Shown here piece by piece: positions 33,742 to 43,457 of a stretch of DNA of 64,000 nt; the stretch's first letter is position 1; each line of letters starts with the position of its first letter. The notes under the pieces are model-generated. The model was not told the DNA's origin and searched no databases. It saw only the letters and a program-made list of their open reading frames with translations. The stretch is from an uncultured Pseudomonas sp. GTDB lineage: Bacteria; Pseudomonadota; Gammaproteobacteria; Pseudomonadales; Pseudomonadaceae. A program made the translations under genes and the position numbers. The stretch is taken from positions 1-64,000 of the forward strand of contig CALTWF010000017.1 of NCBI GenBank assembly GCA_943912755.1, given 5' to 3'.

Positions 33742-34913
33742 CAGCGGCTCTCCCTGGTGCGCACTTGCTGCTGTTGCTGTTGCAGATCCACGGCACGGGC
33801 GGCGTCATTGACCGAAGTCGCAGATACGCTGCCTGCCGGCGCGCCGGCATTACGGCTGCCGTCTACCATCTTGTCCAGCGGCAGGTAGAGCAGGTTGTTC
33901 TGCCCGTCCTTGCCACTCACCAACACCTTGCTGGTGTTGCTGTAGACGGCCTGCATGGTTTCCAGGTACAGGCGTTCGCGGGTGACCTCAGGGGCCTTGC
34001 GGTACTCGGTAACCAGCTTGGTGAAGCGGTCGGCCTCACCCTTGGCGCGCGAGACCACTTCGTCGCGGTAGCCGTTGGCGTCCTCGATGATGCGCTGTGC
34101 CTGACCGCGGGCTTCCGGCACCACGCCGTTGGCGTAGGACTCAGCCTGGTTGCGGGCACGTTGCTCGTCTTCACGGGCGCGGATCACGTCGTCGAAGGCT
34201 TCCTGCACTTCACGCGGAGCTGCCGCGCTCTGTACGTTGACCTGGGTGACGGAAATACCGGTGCGGTAGGTATCGAGGAAGCGTTGCAGACGCTCCTTGA
34301 TCTCGACGGCCATCTGTTCGCGGCCTTCGGTCAGCACCTTGTCCATAGAGGTCGAACCGACCACGTGACGCAGGGCACTGTCGGTCGCGTGCTGCAGGCT
34401 GACCTCAGGCTGGTCGACGTTCAGCACGAAGTCCTGCAGATTGCTGATCTTGTACTGCACGGTCAGCGGGACCTCGACGATGTTCTCGTCCTCGGTCAGC
34501 ATCTGCCCCTGCTTGGTGTAGGCACGCTCACGCGTGACGTTCTCCATGTACTTGCGATCGATCGGCGGGAAGTAGATGTTCAGGCCCGGCCCTACGGTTT
34601 CGTAGTACTTGCCGAAACGCAGCACGACGGCCTGCTCCTGCTCATCCACCACGTAGACCGCGCTGTACAGCCAGATGGCCGCCAGTACGGCGAGGCCAAG
34701 GCCAAGCAGGCCAAAGCCGCCACCTTTGGGAAGGCTGTCGCCGCCACCACGTTTCTTGCCACTGCCGAACATGCCGTTCAGGCTATCCTGCAGCTTGCGG
34801 AAGGCCTCGTCGAGATCCGGAGGGCCTTTCTTGTCGCCGCCGCCACCACCGCCGCGGCGCCCACCCCAGGGATCCTGATTGTTCGAGTTGCCACCCGGCT
34901 CATTCCAAGCCAT
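33741..34913 (-). CDS. hflK: Membrane protease modulator HflK
   Basis: A 390-residue SPFH protein, partner of HflC. The N-terminus is a Gly/Pro/Asn-rich cytoplasmic tail (GGNSNNQDPWGGRRGGGGGG), followed by one membrane helix near 80-100 and the band-7 domain (TVQYKISNLQDFVLNV). The C-terminal tail is Gln-rich (LQQQQQQV). The start at 34913 follows GGAGAG; a further ATG 12 bases upstream is possible. It is 96 bases downstream of hflX in the same operon. Confidence 0.95.
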   Translation of the reverse strand: MAWNEPGGNSNNQDPWGGRRGGGGGGDKKGPPDLDEAFRKLQDSLNGMFGSGKKRGGGDSLPKGGGFGLLGLGLAVLAAIWLYSAVYVVDEQEQAVVLRFGKYYETVGPGLNIYFPPIDRKYMENVTRERAYTKQGQMLTEDENIVEVPLTVQYKISNLQDFVLNVDQPEVSLQHATDSALRHVVGSTSMDKVLTEGREQMAVEIKERLQRFLDTYRTGISVTQVNVQSAAAPREVQEAFDDVIRAREDEQRARNQAESYANGVVPEARGQAQRIIEDANGYRDEVVSRAKGEADRFTKLVTEYRKAPEVTRERLYLETMQAVYSNTSKVLVSGKDGQNNLLYLPLDKMVDGSRNAGAPAGSVSATSVNDAARAVDLQQQQQQVRTRESR

Positions 34914-35009
34914 AGCGCTCTCCATCTGATAAAGCAAAGACGCGCCAACGGCGCGCCGTCCAATGCTACAGAATGCCTGTCACGGCCGCCTGACCGCGTC
35001 GTCAGGCTT

Positions 35010-36311
35010 TTATTGCAAAGTGTGTTGCTCGATGAACTCGACCGGCTCCAGCCCCTCGCGCGCCACCAGGCGGTTGAAATCGGCCCGTGGCAAACGCACG
35101 GCCAACAGACTGCTGCCTTCCTCGTCATGTTCTTCGTTCTGCACGGCCCCCGCCGCGAAGAATTGCGCACGCAAACGCGCGTAACGCTGCTCCAGGCGCA
35201 AGGTGCCGATGAACAGATCATTCCCCAGCAACTCGGCAATCGCCTGCCCTACCAACTCCAGACCCCGCCCCTCGCGGGCCGAAACCCAGACCCGCTCGGG
35301 CTTGCCATCGGCATTGCGCTGAATATGTGGCTCAATGCCTTCAAGCAGATCGAGTTTGTTATACACCTCGAGGATCGGCAAGCCTTCGGCACCGATCTCG
35401 CCGAGCACCGCCATCACCTGCTCGATCTGCGCCATGCGCTCGGGCTCATGGGCGTCGATCACATGCAACAGCAGGTCGGAGTTGCTCGACTCTTCGAGCG
35501 TAGCCCGAAAAGCCTCGACCAGCTTGTGCGGCAAGTGACGAATGAAGCCCACCGTATCCGCCAGCACGATCGGCCCGATGTCGCTGAGTTCGAGACGACG
35601 CAAGGTCGGGTCGAGGGTGGCGAAGAGCTGGTCGGCGGCATACACCTCGGAGGACGTCAGTGCATTGAAGAGCGTCGATTTGCCGGCGTTGGTATAGCCC
35701 ACCAGTGAAACCGAAGGTACATCGGCGCGCTTGCGCCCGCGCCGGGCCTGTTCGCGCTGGCTGCGCACCTTGTCCAGGCGCGCCTTGATCTGCCGCAGAC
35801 GCACACGCAGCAGACGGCGGTCGGTTTCCAGCTGGGTTTCACCCGGGCCGCGCAGACCGATGCCGCCTTTCTGCCGCTCAAGGTGGGTCCAGCCACGAAC
35901 CAGGCGCGTGCTCATGTGTTCAAGCTGTGCCAGCTCGACCTGCAGCTTGCCCTCGTGGGTCCGCGCGCGCTGGGCGAAGATGTCGAGAATCAGGCCGGTG
36001 CGGTCAAGCACGCGACACTCGAAGACACGTTCGAGGTTGCGTTCCTGACTGGGCGTGAGGGTGTGGTTGAAGATCACCAGGTCAGCCTCTTCGGCCTTGA
36101 CCAGGTCGCGCAGCTCCTCGACCTTGCCGCTGCCAATCAGAAACTTGGCAGTGGGCTGGTGTCGCGCCACATTGGCGAGCGCAACGATATCGGCGCCGGC
36201 CGACAAGGCCAGCTCCTGGAACTCCTGTGGGTCTTCGCGCGCCTCAGGGCTCTGACCTTCCAGATGAACGAGAACGGCTCGCTCACCACCACCGTGGCGC
36301 TCAAAGAACAA
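35010..36311 (-). CDS. hflX: Ribosome-associated GTPase HflX
   Basis: A 433-residue GTPase that splits stalled or stressed 70S ribosomes. The N-terminal HflX domain covers about 1-195 with a coiled coil (RQIKARLDKVRSQREQARRG), then the G domain with GYTNAGKST, the DTVGFIRHLP switch and NKLD. The start codon is TTG at 36311, with AGGAG 8 bases upstream. It follows hfq by 12 bases, the usual arrangement. Confidence 0.95.
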   Translation of the reverse strand: MFFERHGGGERAVLVHLEGQSPEAREDPQEFQELALSAGADIVALANVARHQPTAKFLIGSGKVEELRDLVKAEEADLVIFNHTLTPSQERNLERVFECRVLDRTGLILDIFAQRARTHEGKLQVELAQLEHMSTRLVRGWTHLERQKGGIGLRGPGETQLETDRRLLRVRLRQIKARLDKVRSQREQARRGRKRADVPSVSLVGYTNAGKSTLFNALTSSEVYAADQLFATLDPTLRRLELSDIGPIVLADTVGFIRHLPHKLVEAFRATLEESSNSDLLLHVIDAHEPERMAQIEQVMAVLGEIGAEGLPILEVYNKLDLLEGIEPHIQRNADGKPERVWVSAREGRGLELVGQAIAELLGNDLFIGTLRLEQRYARLRAQFFAAGAVQNEEHDEEGSSLLAVRLPRADFNRLVAREGLEPVEFIEQHTLQ

Positions 36312-36323
36312 AGGAGACTCCTA

Positions 36324-36584
36324 TCAGGCGTTACCTGGCTCGGCATCGCCATGATCGGCGTCGGCGGCGCTAGGCAGACGGATCGGACGAACCGGAACAA
36401 CGGTCGAGATCGCGTGCTTGTAGACCATCTGGCTGACGGTGTTCTTCAGCAGGATCACGAACTGGTCGAAGGACTCGATGGTGCCTTGCAGCTTGATGCC
36501 GTTGACCAGATAGATGGAAACCCCAACTTTTTCTTTTCTCAAAGTATTCAAGTAAGGGTCTTGTAGCGAATGCCCTTTTGACAT
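36324..36584 (-). CDS. hfq: RNA chaperone Hfq
   Basis: An 86-residue Sm-like protein that forms a hexameric ring and pairs small RNAs with mRNAs. MSKGHSLQDPYLNTLRKEK begins the Sm1 motif, and KHAISTVVP is Sm2. The C-terminal tail is short (SAADADHGDAEPGNA), as in other Pseudomonas. The ATG at 36584 follows AGGAG. It sits between miaA and hflX. Confidence 0.98.
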   Translation of the reverse strand: MSKGHSLQDPYLNTLRKEKVGVSIYLVNGIKLQGTIESFDQFVILLKNTVSQMVYKHAISTVVPVRPIRLPSAADADHGDAEPGNA

Positions 36585-36677
36585 ATGCCGCACTCCTGTA
36601 AGGATCAATAGTAAAAAAACAAGAAAACTGATGGCTCAAGCCGCCCCACCCCCAAGGATAGACGGCAATTGCGGGAT

Positions 36678-37652
36678 TCAGCCCAATATGGAGACGGTCC
36701 CGAGGTATTTCAAGGTGCGAGACAGATTGTCGCAAGCCAGGCTGTCCAACCAATGGAGATCGGCCCAACTGCGCAACCAGGTAAATTGCCGCTTCGCCAA
36801 CTGGCGGGTGGCAATGATGCCGCGCTCCTGCATTTCAACTGAAGTCAGCTTGCCATCAAGATGATCCCAGACCTGGCGATAACCAACTGCCCGTATAGAC
36901 GGCAGCCCCGCGTGCAAGTCACTTCTCGCGCGCAGCAATCGGACCTCGTCAATGAAGCCCTGTTCCAGCATTTGCGTGAATCTTAGTGCAATTCGCTCGT
37001 GCAAAACCTGCCGGTCCTGCGGGGCGATGGCCAGGCTGGCGACAGTATAGGGCAATTGCCCCTGGCCAGAAGGGTCAGTGCTACTACTTTGCTCAGCTTG
37101 ACGCAAACGATGTGAAGTCATCGTTAAACCGCTGACCCGATACACTTCGAGCGCACGGATCAGGCGCTGTGGATCATTCGGATGGATACGCGCCGCCGAG
37201 ACCGGATCGACTGCCGCCAATTCATCATGCAGCGCCTGCCAGCCCTGTTGCTGCGCCTGGGCGTCCAGCTCGGCACGCACCTGCGGGTCCGCCGCCGGCA
37301 TATCCGCCAGGCCTTCCAGCAGCGCCTTGTAATAGAGCATGGTCCCGCCCACCAACAGCGGAATCTTGCCGCGCGCGGTGATATCGGCCATGGCCTCCAG
37401 CGCATCGCGACGAAAGTCCGCCGCCGAATAGCTTTGCACAGGATCGAGAATGTCGATCAAGCGATGGGGATGGGCCGCAAGAATCTCTTTCGACGGTTTC
37501 GCCGTACCGATGTCCATACCGCGATAGATCAGCGCCGAGTCGACACTGATCAGCTCGCACGGCAGCACCTTGGTCAACTCGATGGCCAGGTCGGTCTTGC
37601 CCGCAGCGGTCGGGCCCATCAGAAAAATCGCCGGAGGTTTCGACAACGCCAT
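36678..37652 (-). CDS. miaA: tRNA dimethylallyltransferase
   Basis: A 324-residue enzyme that adds a dimethylallyl group to A37 of tRNAs reading UNN codons. The P-loop GPTAAGKT is at 12-19. The SVDSALIYRGMDIGTAKPS and PHRLIDILDP segments are family signatures. It follows mutL with a single base between them and precedes hfq by about 94 bases. Confidence 0.97.
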   Translation of the reverse strand: MALSKPPAIFLMGPTAAGKTDLAIELTKVLPCELISVDSALIYRGMDIGTAKPSKEILAAHPHRLIDILDPVQSYSAADFRRDALEAMADITARGKIPLLVGGTMLYYKALLEGLADMPAADPQVRAELDAQAQQQGWQALHDELAAVDPVSAARIHPNDPQRLIRALEVYRVSGLTMTSHRLRQAEQSSSTDPSGQGQLPYTVASLAIAPQDRQVLHERIALRFTQMLEQGFIDEVRLLRARSDLHAGLPSIRAVGYRQVWDHLDGKLTSVEMQERGIIATRQLAKRQFTWLRSWADLHWLDSLACDNLSRTLKYLGTVSILG

Positions 37653-37653
37653 T

Positions 37654-39555
37654 TCAACGACCGCGCAGGAACAGTTTGTCCAGGTCGTCCAGACCCATCT
37701 GGGTCCAGGTCGGACGACCGTGGTTGCATTGACCGCTGCGCTCGGTGTTTTCCATGTCGCGCAGCAGGCCGTTCATTTCAGGGATGGCCAGACGCCGGTT
37801 GGCCCGTATAGCGCCGTGGCAGGCCATGGTGCCGAGCAGCTCGTTGAGGTGTGCCTGGATGCGGTCGCTGGTGCCGTACTCCATCAGGTCGGCGAGTACG
37901 TCCTGGACCAGGCGGTTGGCCTCGGCCTGTTTGAGCAGTGCCGGGATCTGCCGGATCGCCAGGCTTTCCGGGCCCAAGCGCTGCAGTTCGAAGCCCAGGC
38001 GCTGGAACCATTGTGCATGCTCTTCCGCACAATCGGCTTCGCGCTGGCTCAGGGCCAGCGACTCGGGCACCAACAACGGCTGGCCGCTCAGGCCTTCGCT
38101 GGCCATCGCCACTTTCAGGCGCTCGTACATGATCCGCTCATGAGCCGCGTGCATGTCCACCAGCACCAGGCCGTGGGCGTTCTCGGCAAGGATGTAGATG
38201 CCTTTGAGCTGTGCCAGCGCGTAGCCAAGCGGCGGAATGTCCCGTTCGCTTTCCGGCAGCGGGGTGGACTCGGCATTCGCCAGCGGGGCGTAGAACTCCT
38301 TGTAGACCTCGCGCGATTCGCCTGCGGAAACGTTTGCCGTCGGACGCGGCGTGTAGTTGTACTGATAGCCGCCAGCGCCTGCGCCACCCGAGGGGCTGGA
38401 AGAAGGCGCCGCAGCAGGCTGTTCAAGCAGCGCGGCGGACAGGCGCATCTCGCCCTGAGGACCGAATTCGCCAGCCTGCAAGCCGGTAGGCCGAACGATT
38501 TCCGCCGTGGCGGTCGCTGCCGGTGCCGCCAACTGGTCATCCGGGCGCACGTCCGCCAGCGCCCGGTGCAGGGTGCCGTAAAGGAAGTCATGCACCATGC
38601 GCCCATCGCGGAAGCGCACTTCGTGCTTGGTCGGGTGAACGTTGACATCGACCCCGGTCGGATCGAGTTCGAGGAACAGCACGAAGGTCGGATGCCGGCC
38701 GTTGAACAGCACGTCACGATAAGCCTGGCGCACCGCATGGGCGACCAGCTTGTCGCGCACCGCGCGGCCATTCACGAAGAAGTACTGGAGGTCCGCCTGG
38801 CTGCGGGAGAAGGTCGGCAAACCCACCCAGCCCCACAGGCGCAGGCCATTGCGATCGATCTCGATCGGCAGCGCCTGCTCAAGAAAGCCCGGCCCGCAGA
38901 TCGCACCGACACGCCGCGCCCGGGACATCTCGTCCGGCGCCTCGTGCAGGCTGAGAATGCTCTTGCCGTTATGACGCAGATGGAAACCGACATCGAAGCG
39001 CGCCAGCGCCAGGCGCCGGATCACTTCCTGCAGATGGTCGAACTCGGTCTTCTCGGTCTTGAGGAACTTGCGCCGCGCCGGGGTATTGAAGAACAGGTCG
39101 CGCACTTCCACCGAGGTCCCCACCGGATGGGCGGCGGGCTGCACGCGCGGCGCCATGTCCCGGCCTTCGGTTTCCACCTGCCAGGCCTGCTGGGCATCGC
39201 GGGTGCGCGAAGTCAGGGTCAGGCGCGCCACCGAGCTGATCGACGCCAGCGCCTCGCCACGGAAACCCAGGCTCATCACCCGTTCCAGGTCTTCGAGATC
39301 GCGGATCTTGCTGGTGGCGTGCCGCGCCAGGGCCAGGGGCAGGTCGTCGGAGGCGATACCGCTGCCGTCATCACGCACCTTGAGCAGCTTGACCCCGCCC
39401 TGCTCCACTTCGACATCGATGCGCCGGGCGCCGGAGTCGAGGCTGTTTTCCAACAGCTCCTTGATCACCGATGCCGGCCGCTCGACCACCTCGCCGGCGG
39501 CGATCTGGTTGGCGAGGCGCGGGCTGAGCAGTTCGATACGCGAAGCGGAACTCAT
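37654..39555 (-). CDS. mutL: DNA mismatch repair protein MutL
   Basis: A 633-residue protein that links MutS recognition of mismatches to strand incision. The N-terminal GHKL ATPase holds ELLENSLDSGA, DDGSGI and GFRGEALASI. The C-terminal dimerisation domain carries DMHAAHERIMYE, a match to the metal-dependent nicking motif DQHA(x)2E(x)4E with Met in place of Gln, so it is an endonuclease-type MutL as in P. aeruginosa. Between them is a variable Pro/Ser-rich linker. Its ATG overlaps the amiB stop. Confidence 0.97.
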   Translation of the reverse strand: MSSASRIELLSPRLANQIAAGEVVERPASVIKELLENSLDSGARRIDVEVEQGGVKLLKVRDDGSGIASDDLPLALARHATSKIRDLEDLERVMSLGFRGEALASISSVARLTLTSRTRDAQQAWQVETEGRDMAPRVQPAAHPVGTSVEVRDLFFNTPARRKFLKTEKTEFDHLQEVIRRLALARFDVGFHLRHNGKSILSLHEAPDEMSRARRVGAICGPGFLEQALPIEIDRNGLRLWGWVGLPTFSRSQADLQYFFVNGRAVRDKLVAHAVRQAYRDVLFNGRHPTFVLFLELDPTGVDVNVHPTKHEVRFRDGRMVHDFLYGTLHRALADVRPDDQLAAPAATATAEIVRPTGLQAGEFGPQGEMRLSAALLEQPAAAPSSSPSGGAGAGGYQYNYTPRPTANVSAGESREVYKEFYAPLANAESTPLPESERDIPPLGYALAQLKGIYILAENAHGLVLVDMHAAHERIMYERLKVAMASEGLSGQPLLVPESLALSQREADCAEEHAQWFQRLGFELQRLGPESLAIRQIPALLKQAEANRLVQDVLADLMEYGTSDRIQAHLNELLGTMACHGAIRANRRLAIPEMNGLLRDMENTERSGQCNHGRPTWTQMGLDDLDKLFLRGR

Positions 39556-40979
39556 GGCTGGCCCGCCAGGGTGGTGGCGGGAATGTCGAGGTTCTGTCCG
39601 ACCTTCAGTTCATCCGACTTCAGGCTATTGCTGCTGCGCAGGCCGGCGACGCTGACGTTATAGCGCACGGCAATCATTGCCAGGGTCTCGCCGGGACGCA
39701 CCGTGTGCTCGCGCGGTCCCTGGGCGATCTTGCCATTGTCACGCAGCCAGGCAATGTAGGTGCCCGGCGGCGGATTCTGCTGGAAGAACTGTTTCACGCC
39801 ACTGTGGATCGAACGCGCCAGGGACTGCTGGTGGCTCGGCGTCGCCAGCTTGGCAGCCTCGGCGGCGTTGGAGATGAAGCCGGTTTCCACCAGGATCGAC
39901 GGGATATCCGGCGACTTCAGCACCATGAATCCGGCCTGCTCGACGCGGCGCTTGTGCAGCGACGTCACCCGGCCAATGTTGCCGAGCACCTTCTGCCCGA
40001 CGTTGAGGCTGGAACTGAGGGACGCCGTCATCGACAGGTCGAGAAGCACGCCGGCGAGCATCCGGTCCTTGTCGTCGAGGCTGACGTTGCCGGCACCGCC
40101 GATCAGGTCGGAGCGGTTTTCGCTATCGGCCAGCCAGCGTGCGGTCTCGGACGTGGCGCCGCGATCGGACAAGGCGAACACCGATGCACCGAAAGCCGCC
40201 TTGGACGGCGCGGCGTCGGCGTGGATCGAGATGAACAGGTCGGCGCCCTTCTTGCGGGCGATCTCGGTACGTTTGCGCAGCGGGATGAAGTAGTCGCCTG
40301 TACGGGTCAGCTCGGCGCGGAAGCCCTTCTCGGTATTGATCTGGCGCTGCAGCTCCTTGGCGATCTGCAGGACGATGTCCTTCTCGTGCTGGCCACGGGA
40401 GCCTGAGGCACCCGGGTCTTCACCGCCGTGACCGGCGTCGATGGCGATGACGATATCGCGCTTGCCATTCGGCACCGGGGTCAGCTTGATCGCCGGCTGC
40501 GCAGGCGTGACAGGCACCGCCGGAGGCGTCGCGGCGGTAGCGGCCGGCGTCGGCGGCGGCGTCGAGGCGGCCACGGCATCGGCTTCCTGGTCGTACAGGT
40601 CGACCACCAGGCGGTTGCCGTACTGGGCGTTGGGCGCGAGGGTGAAGCTCTTCGGCGTGACCGACTTGTTCAGGTCGATCACCACGCGCAGATCGGTGGG
40701 GGTACGTTGCGCCGAACGCACCGCCGTGATCGGAGTGTTGGAAGTGGACGCGGTCAGCGGTGCAGCCAGGGTGGCGCCATTGATGTCGATGACCAGGCGA
40801 TCCGGCGCCGTCAGGGTGAACACACTGTGTTCCACCGGGCCGGAGAGGTCGAAGACCAGTCGCGTGTTGTCCGGGGCCCGCCACAGACGCATGCTCTTGA
40901 CCTGCGTGGCAGCGAAAGCCTCAACGGTTACTGCCGTAAGCAGCAGTCCTACGACGGCAACCAGTGCGCGAAAGCGCAT
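39552..40979 (-). CDS. amiB: N-acetylmuramoyl-L-alanine amidase with LysM
   Basis: A 475-residue periplasmic amidase that cuts septal peptidoglycan between MurNAc and L-Ala during cell separation. A signal peptide is followed by an AMIN targeting domain (about 25-125), an Ala/Pro/Thr linker, the Amidase_3 zinc domain (AIDAGHGGEDPGA near 182, then SIHADA near 250), and a C-terminal LysM repeat (VRPGETLAMIAVRYNV). I choose the ATG at 40979 for its GGGGAAAGG ribosome site; one 12 bases upstream is possible. It belongs to the tsaE-amiB-mutL-miaA-hfq run. Confidence 0.94.
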   Translation of the reverse strand: MRFRALVAVVGLLLTAVTVEAFAATQVKSMRLWRAPDNTRLVFDLSGPVEHSVFTLTAPDRLVIDINGATLAAPLTASTSNTPITAVRSAQRTPTDLRVVIDLNKSVTPKSFTLAPNAQYGNRLVVDLYDQEADAVAASTPPPTPAATAATPPAVPVTPAQPAIKLTPVPNGKRDIVIAIDAGHGGEDPGASGSRGQHEKDIVLQIAKELQRQINTEKGFRAELTRTGDYFIPLRKRTEIARKKGADLFISIHADAAPSKAAFGASVFALSDRGATSETARWLADSENRSDLIGGAGNVSLDDKDRMLAGVLLDLSMTASLSSSLNVGQKVLGNIGRVTSLHKRRVEQAGFMVLKSPDIPSILVETGFISNAAEAAKLATPSHQQSLARSIHSGVKQFFQQNPPPGTYIAWLRDNGKIAQGPREHTVRPGETLAMIAVRYNVSVAGLRSSNSLKSDELKVGQNLDIPATTLAGQP

Positions 40980-40994
40980 ACCTTTCCCCATTTT

Positions 40995-41465
40995 CTATTT
41001 GAATTCCCCGGCCAGAGCGGCACACCAGGCTTCACCGCGAACACCTTGCGGCGACAGGCTCAACGACCGGCCGCCCGCCTGGGGGCTTATGGTAATGGTC
41101 AGGTCCGGCTTTGGCAAAATGCCCTCACCCTTGTCCGGCCACTCGAACAGACACAGCGCGTCACCCTCGAAATAGTCGCGAATCCCCATGAACTCCAGCT
41201 CTTCCGGATCGACCAGACGATAAAGGTCGAAGTGAAAGGCTCGGACTTCGCCAATCTCGTAGGGTTCCACAACTGTAAATGTAGGACTTTTCACCGCGCC
41301 GGTATGCCCGAGGCCACGGATGATGCCCCGGGACAGCGTGGTCTTGCCCGCCCCCAGGTCACCTTCGAGAAAAATCACACCATGGCCTTGGGTTTCCTGG
41401 GCGACTCGCGCACCGAAGTCGACCATGGCCTGCTCATCGGCCAGAAACAGGGTTATGCCTGACAC
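40995..41465 (-). CDS. tsaE: tRNA N6-threonylcarbamoyladenosine synthesis ATPase TsaE
   Basis: A 156-residue P-loop ATPase working with TsaB and TsaD to make t6A37 in tRNAs. Walker A is GDLGAGKTTLSRG near residue 35; SPTFTVVEPYE and FDLYRL follow as family motifs. The start overlaps the end of the nnr-like gene by 13 bases, indicating translational coupling. Confidence 0.96.
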   Translation of the reverse strand: MSGITLFLADEQAMVDFGARVAQETQGHGVIFLEGDLGAGKTTLSRGIIRGLGHTGAVKSPTFTVVEPYEIGEVRAFHFDLYRLVDPEELEFMGIRDYFEGDALCLFEWPDKGEGILPKPDLTITISPQAGGRSLSLSPQGVRGEAWCAALAGEFK

Positions 41466-42313
41466 GCTGAATGCTCCTCCAGCAATTGACGAATAGACGG
41501 GACCAGATCGTGGGCCGCCAGCCCACGGCCCTGGTCACCCAGGCGCTCCCCGGCGCAAGCGTGCAGCCACACACCAAGACAGGCCGCATCCCAGGCATTC
41601 ATGCCCTGGGCCAGCAAGGCCCCCAACACCCCGCTCAACACATCGCCCAGCCCGGCGCCCGCCATGGCCGGATGTCCGCGCTTGCACAGGGCCAACTGGC
41701 CATGGGGCTCGGCGACCAGGGTGCCGGCACCCTTGAGCACGCACACCGCCGCGTACTTGCGGGCCAGCTTGCGTGCCGCGCCGGGACGATCGGCCTGGAC
41801 CGCCTCGATGGACATCCCCAGCAGGCGCGCGGCTTCACCGGGGTGCGGGGTGATGATGCTGCCACGCACCAGGGCCATGGGCGACGACGCCAGCAGGTTC
41901 AGGGCATCGGCATCCCAGACCTGCGGCAGGCTCGCACTGGCCACCGCCGACAACAGGCTACGCCCCCATGCCGTCTGGCCCAGCCCCGGGCCGACCACCA
42001 GCACCGAGGCACGCTCGATCGGCGCCATCAACTGGTTGGCGGAATGCACGCCAAGGCTCATGACCTCGGGCAACCGCGACAAGGCCGCCGGCACGTGCTC
42101 CGGACGACTGGCCAGGGACACCAGCCCGGCACCACAGCGCAGCGCCGCCTCCGCAGCGAGCAGCACGGCACCGCCGGTGCCACGGTCGCCACCGACCACC
42201 AGGACGTGGCCGAACTGGCCCTTGTGGGCATTCAACGGACGTGCGGGCAGGCTCGCCAGGGTGTCGCGGGTGAGCACCAGCGGTTCATGAAGAGGGTGAT
42301 TGGTCTGAGGCAT
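41453..42313 (-). CDS. nnrD: ADP-dependent NAD(P)H-hydrate dehydratase
   Basis: A 286-residue ribokinase-like enzyme that repairs hydrated NADH and NADPH using ADP. GHVLVVGGDRGTGGA near 33, the TPHPGEAARL substrate loop, and AGAGLGDVLSGVLGALL (with catalytic Asp) are the typical motifs. Only the dehydratase half is present; the N-terminal epimerase half found in E. coli Nnr is missing. The ATG at 42313 is 65 bases from the divergent queG start. Confidence 0.9.
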   Translation of the reverse strand: MPQTNHPLHEPLVLTRDTLASLPARPLNAHKGQFGHVLVVGGDRGTGGAVLLAAEAALRCGAGLVSLASRPEHVPAALSRLPEVMSLGVHSANQLMAPIERASVLVVGPGLGQTAWGRSLLSAVASASLPQVWDADALNLLASSPMALVRGSIITPHPGEAARLLGMSIEAVQADRPGAARKLARKYAAVCVLKGAGTLVAEPHGQLALCKRGHPAMAGAGLGDVLSGVLGALLAQGMNAWDAACLGVWLHACAGERLGDQGRGLAAHDLVPSIRQLLEEHSACQA

Positions 42314-42377
42314 GCGTCGTTCGGCTCCGATGTCTGGCAGAATTATACGCACCTGTCCCTTTATTGCCCTATCTCGC

Positions 42378-43457
42378 ATGTCCGTCTCTTCCATCGATCT
42401 CCCCGCCCTCGCCCAATCGATCAAGGATTGGGGGCGTGAACTGGGTTTTGCCCATGTCGGCATTGCCGGCGTGGACCTGGCCGAGCACGAGCAGCATCTC
42501 GAACGCTGGCTGGCGGCCGGTTATCACGGCGAGATGGACTACATGGGCGCCCACGGCAGCAAACGCTCCCATCCCGACGAACTGGTCCCGGGCACGGTAC
42601 GCGTGGTCTCGCTGCGCATGGACTACCTGCCCGGCGACACGCAGATGGCCCAGCGCCTGGCCCAGCCGGAACAGGCCTACATCTCCCGCTACGCCCTCGG
42701 CCGCGACTACCACAAGCTGGTGCGCAAACGCGTGCAGCACCTGGCCGAACGCATCCAGAAGGAAATCGGCCCATTCGGCTTCCGCGCCTTCGTGGACAGC
42801 GCCCCGGTGCTGGAAAAAGCCATCGCCGAACAGGCCGGCCTCGGCTGGATCGGCAAGAACACCCTGCTGCTCAACCGCAAGGCCGGCAGCTATTTCTTCC
42901 TCAGCGAGCTGTTCGTCGACCTGCCCCTGCCGGTGGACGAAGCGCAAGCCACCGAGCATTGCGGCCGGTGCAGCGCCTGCCTGGATGTGTGTCCGACCAA
43001 GGCGTTCGTCGGCCCCTACGTGCTGGATGCGCGGCGCTGCATCTCCTACCTGACCATCGAGCTGAAGAACGCGATCCCCGAGGAACTGCGGGCAATGATC
43101 GGCAACCGCGTGTTCGGCTGCGATGACTGCCAGATCGTCTGCCCATGGAACCGCTTCGCCAAGGACACTGCGGAAAACGACTTCAAGCCGCGCCACGGCC
43201 TCGACAACGCCGGCCTGGCGGAGCTGTTCATGTGGGATGAGGAGCGCTTCCTGGCCAGCACCGAGGGCTCGCCGCTAAGGCGCGCCGGCTATGAGCGCTG
43301 GCTGCGCAACCTGGCGGTGGGCCTGGGCAATGCGCCGTCGACCGTGCCGGTACTGGAGGCCCTGAACGCCCGCCGCGACTACCCCTCGGAGCTGGTCCGC
43401 GAGCATGTGGAGTGGGCGCTCAGGCAACACGCCGAGCGTCAGTGCTCGTCGTTGTAG
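42378..43457 (+). CDS. queG: Epoxyqueuosine reductase
   Basis: A 359-residue cobalamin and iron-sulfur enzyme that performs the last step of queuosine synthesis in tRNA. The ferredoxin-like part holds two 4Fe-4S sets: CGRCSACLDVCPTKAF near 194 and CDDCQIVCPWN near 250. The N-terminal domain begins DLPALAQSIKDWGRELGF. The start at 42378 gives standard length. The stop overlaps the 3' end of the convergent TRIC-family gene by 19 bases. Confidence 0.96.
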   Translation: MSVSSIDLPALAQSIKDWGRELGFAHVGIAGVDLAEHEQHLERWLAAGYHGEMDYMGAHGSKRSHPDELVPGTVRVVSLRMDYLPGDTQMAQRLAQPEQAYISRYALGRDYHKLVRKRVQHLAERIQKEIGPFGFRAFVDSAPVLEKAIAEQAGLGWIGKNTLLLNRKAGSYFFLSELFVDLPLPVDEAQATEHCGRCSACLDVCPTKAFVGPYVLDARRCISYLTIELKNAIPEELRAMIGNRVFGCDDCQIVCPWNRFAKDTAENDFKPRHGLDNAGLAELFMWDEERFLASTEGSPLRRAGYERWLRNLAVGLGNAPSTVPVLEALNARRDYPSELVREHVEWALRQHAERQCSSL

